64,000 nt of DNA from assembly GCA_963727285.1 (NCBI GenBank), contig CAVSFF010000012.1, forward strand, positions 62,001 through 126,000, given 5' to 3'. Position 1 is the stretch's first letter; the number at the start of each line of letters is the position of its first letter. The stretch is from CAITWD01 sp963727285. GTDB lineage: Bacteria; Actinomycetota; Thermoleophilia; Miltoncostaeales; Miltoncostaeaceae. The position numbers and the translations under genes were made by a program. This document shows, piece after piece, positions 63,278-64,000 of the stretch. The notes beneath the pieces were generated by a model. The model was not told where the DNA came from. It saw nothing but the letters and a program-made list of their open reading frames with translations, and ran no database searches.

Positions 63278-64000
63278 TCAGTGGCGACGCAGAAAGTCGA
63301 CGGGTCGCCCGATTGAAGGTCTCCGGGTCCTCGTGAAGCCCGGCATGGGCGAGATCGTCGAACACGACGAGCTCGGTGTCGGCGATCCCGGCCCGGAGCG
63401 GCTCGACGAACCGCAGCGAGGTCACCTGGTCGTGCGCACCCACCGTGATGAGCGTGGGTGCCGTGATCTGCGGCAGCACCGGAGCGCCGTCGTGATCGAT
63501 CACCGCCTGGGCCTGCGCGAGGAACGCCTCGAGCGGTTGGACCGGTCGGCTGCGCACAAACTCCTCGAGCGCCGTCACGAACTCCGGGCGCTGGACGTAC
63601 ATCTCCGGCGTGAAGCACCACGGGAAGATGCCGAGAATGACCGCGTCGGCCACGCTCGGCAGCCCCCGGGCGAGAGCGCGCCAGTTCTCAAGGCACACCC
63701 GCAGGAACGCATCGGTGGTATCCCATGCGCTGTTGAGGGTGAGCGATCGCACGCGGGCGGGATGACGGGCCGCCAAGTGGGTCCCGACGGCGGACCCGAG
63801 CGAGACGCCTGCCACGTGCGCCGATTCGATCCCGATCGCACCGAGGAACTCCGCGAGCCGGTCGGCATACTCCACCGTCGAATACGGACCCGCCGGCTTG
63901 TCGCTCTCCCCGGACCCGGGCAAGTCGACCGAAATGCACGAGAAGTGCTTGGTGTACTCGGGCAGCTGAAATGCGTAGCAGGCATGGTCGGCGGCCAGAT
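63278..64000 (-). CDS. Alpha/beta hydrolase, paralogue 2 (5' cut by window, C-terminal frameshift)
   Basis: At least 240 aa. It matches paralogue 1 nearly throughout: VSLGSAVGTHLAARHP, ILGIFPWCFTPEMY and DDLAHAGLHEDPETF. The frame is open to the window edge, so the N-terminus is missing here. Near 63300 one extra base changes the ending; the paralogue-like end (DFLRRH then TGA at 63278) is in another frame. A tandem duplication that has diverged in the lid region. Confidence 0.85.

Noticed and set aside
1..64000. CRISPR arrays, integrases, insertion sequences, prophage or toxin-antitoxin genes
   Set aside because: I looked for spaced direct repeats, DDE or recombinase motifs and small paired ORFs and found none I could support.

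Overview
This is a gene-dense, very GC-rich window. Many starts are GTG or TTG, and several promoters look leaderless, with a TAnnnT box 6-8 nt before the start codon. The gene set points to an actinobacterium: GerW-like protein, split Ku/LigD end joining, a PPOX-type flavin protein and a complete hopanoid operon. Secreted proteins with NGTI/KNGT repeats hint at Thermoleophilia (Solirubrobacterales or Gaiellales), but that placement is inference. No rRNA, tRNA, CRISPR array, insertion sequence or prophage was found.

Layout. 0-5 kb: a frame-broken membrane protein, an ABC exporter pair and a TPC-type heavy-metal P-type ATPase. 5-15 kb: a Rieske domain fused to a thiamine-diphosphate enzyme, small alpha/beta-barrel and NTF2-like proteins, a cyclase-like DUF2652 protein coupled to an unknown secreted protein, a GerW-like protein, a secreted phosphodiester glycosidase, a broken LysM/transglycosylase gene and a DMT-type transporter. 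15-20 kb: ilvD, then a DRE-TIM acyltransferase divergent from a citrate synthase with an N-terminal helix-turn-helix; their 57-bp shared intergenic region holds a perfect inverted repeat. 20-32 kb: peroxiredoxin, PPOX protein, methyltransferase, repeat protein, phospholipase D, flavin disulfide reductase, GNAT, AmiC-like binding protein, SnoaL and barrel proteins, a tandem HD-GYP/LuxR regulator, a cupin and a DUF805 protein.

32.5-42.8 kb is a hopanoid locus. An hpnO-like aminotransferase is divergent from seven coupled genes: hpnC, hpnD, hpnE, a polyprenyl diphosphate synthase, squalene-hopene cyclase, an HpnG-IspH fusion and hpnH. Together they should make squalene, cyclise it, add and process the C5 side chain, and supply isoprenoid precursor. 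43-59 kb is rich in DNA-repair genes: topoisomerase IB, Ku, LigD ligase, LigD polymerase and RecQ. Between them lie a SpoIIE-type phosphatase, small proteins and an alkylsulfatase.

59.0-60.2 kb carries an encapsulin nanocompartment: an encapsulated ferritin with a C-terminal SLGIGAL targeting peptide, overlapping by GTGA a full-length but frame-broken encapsulin gene. 60.3-64 kb has a pentapeptide-repeat phosphoesterase, a YbjQ protein and two paralogous alpha/beta hydrolases, the last cut by the window edge.

Caution: at least fifteen genes contain one or more single-base frame breaks while the protein sequence on both sides stays conserved. This looks more like consensus errors or very recent decay than old pseudogenes. 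Such genes are annotated over their full extent and the breaks are located in each entry.
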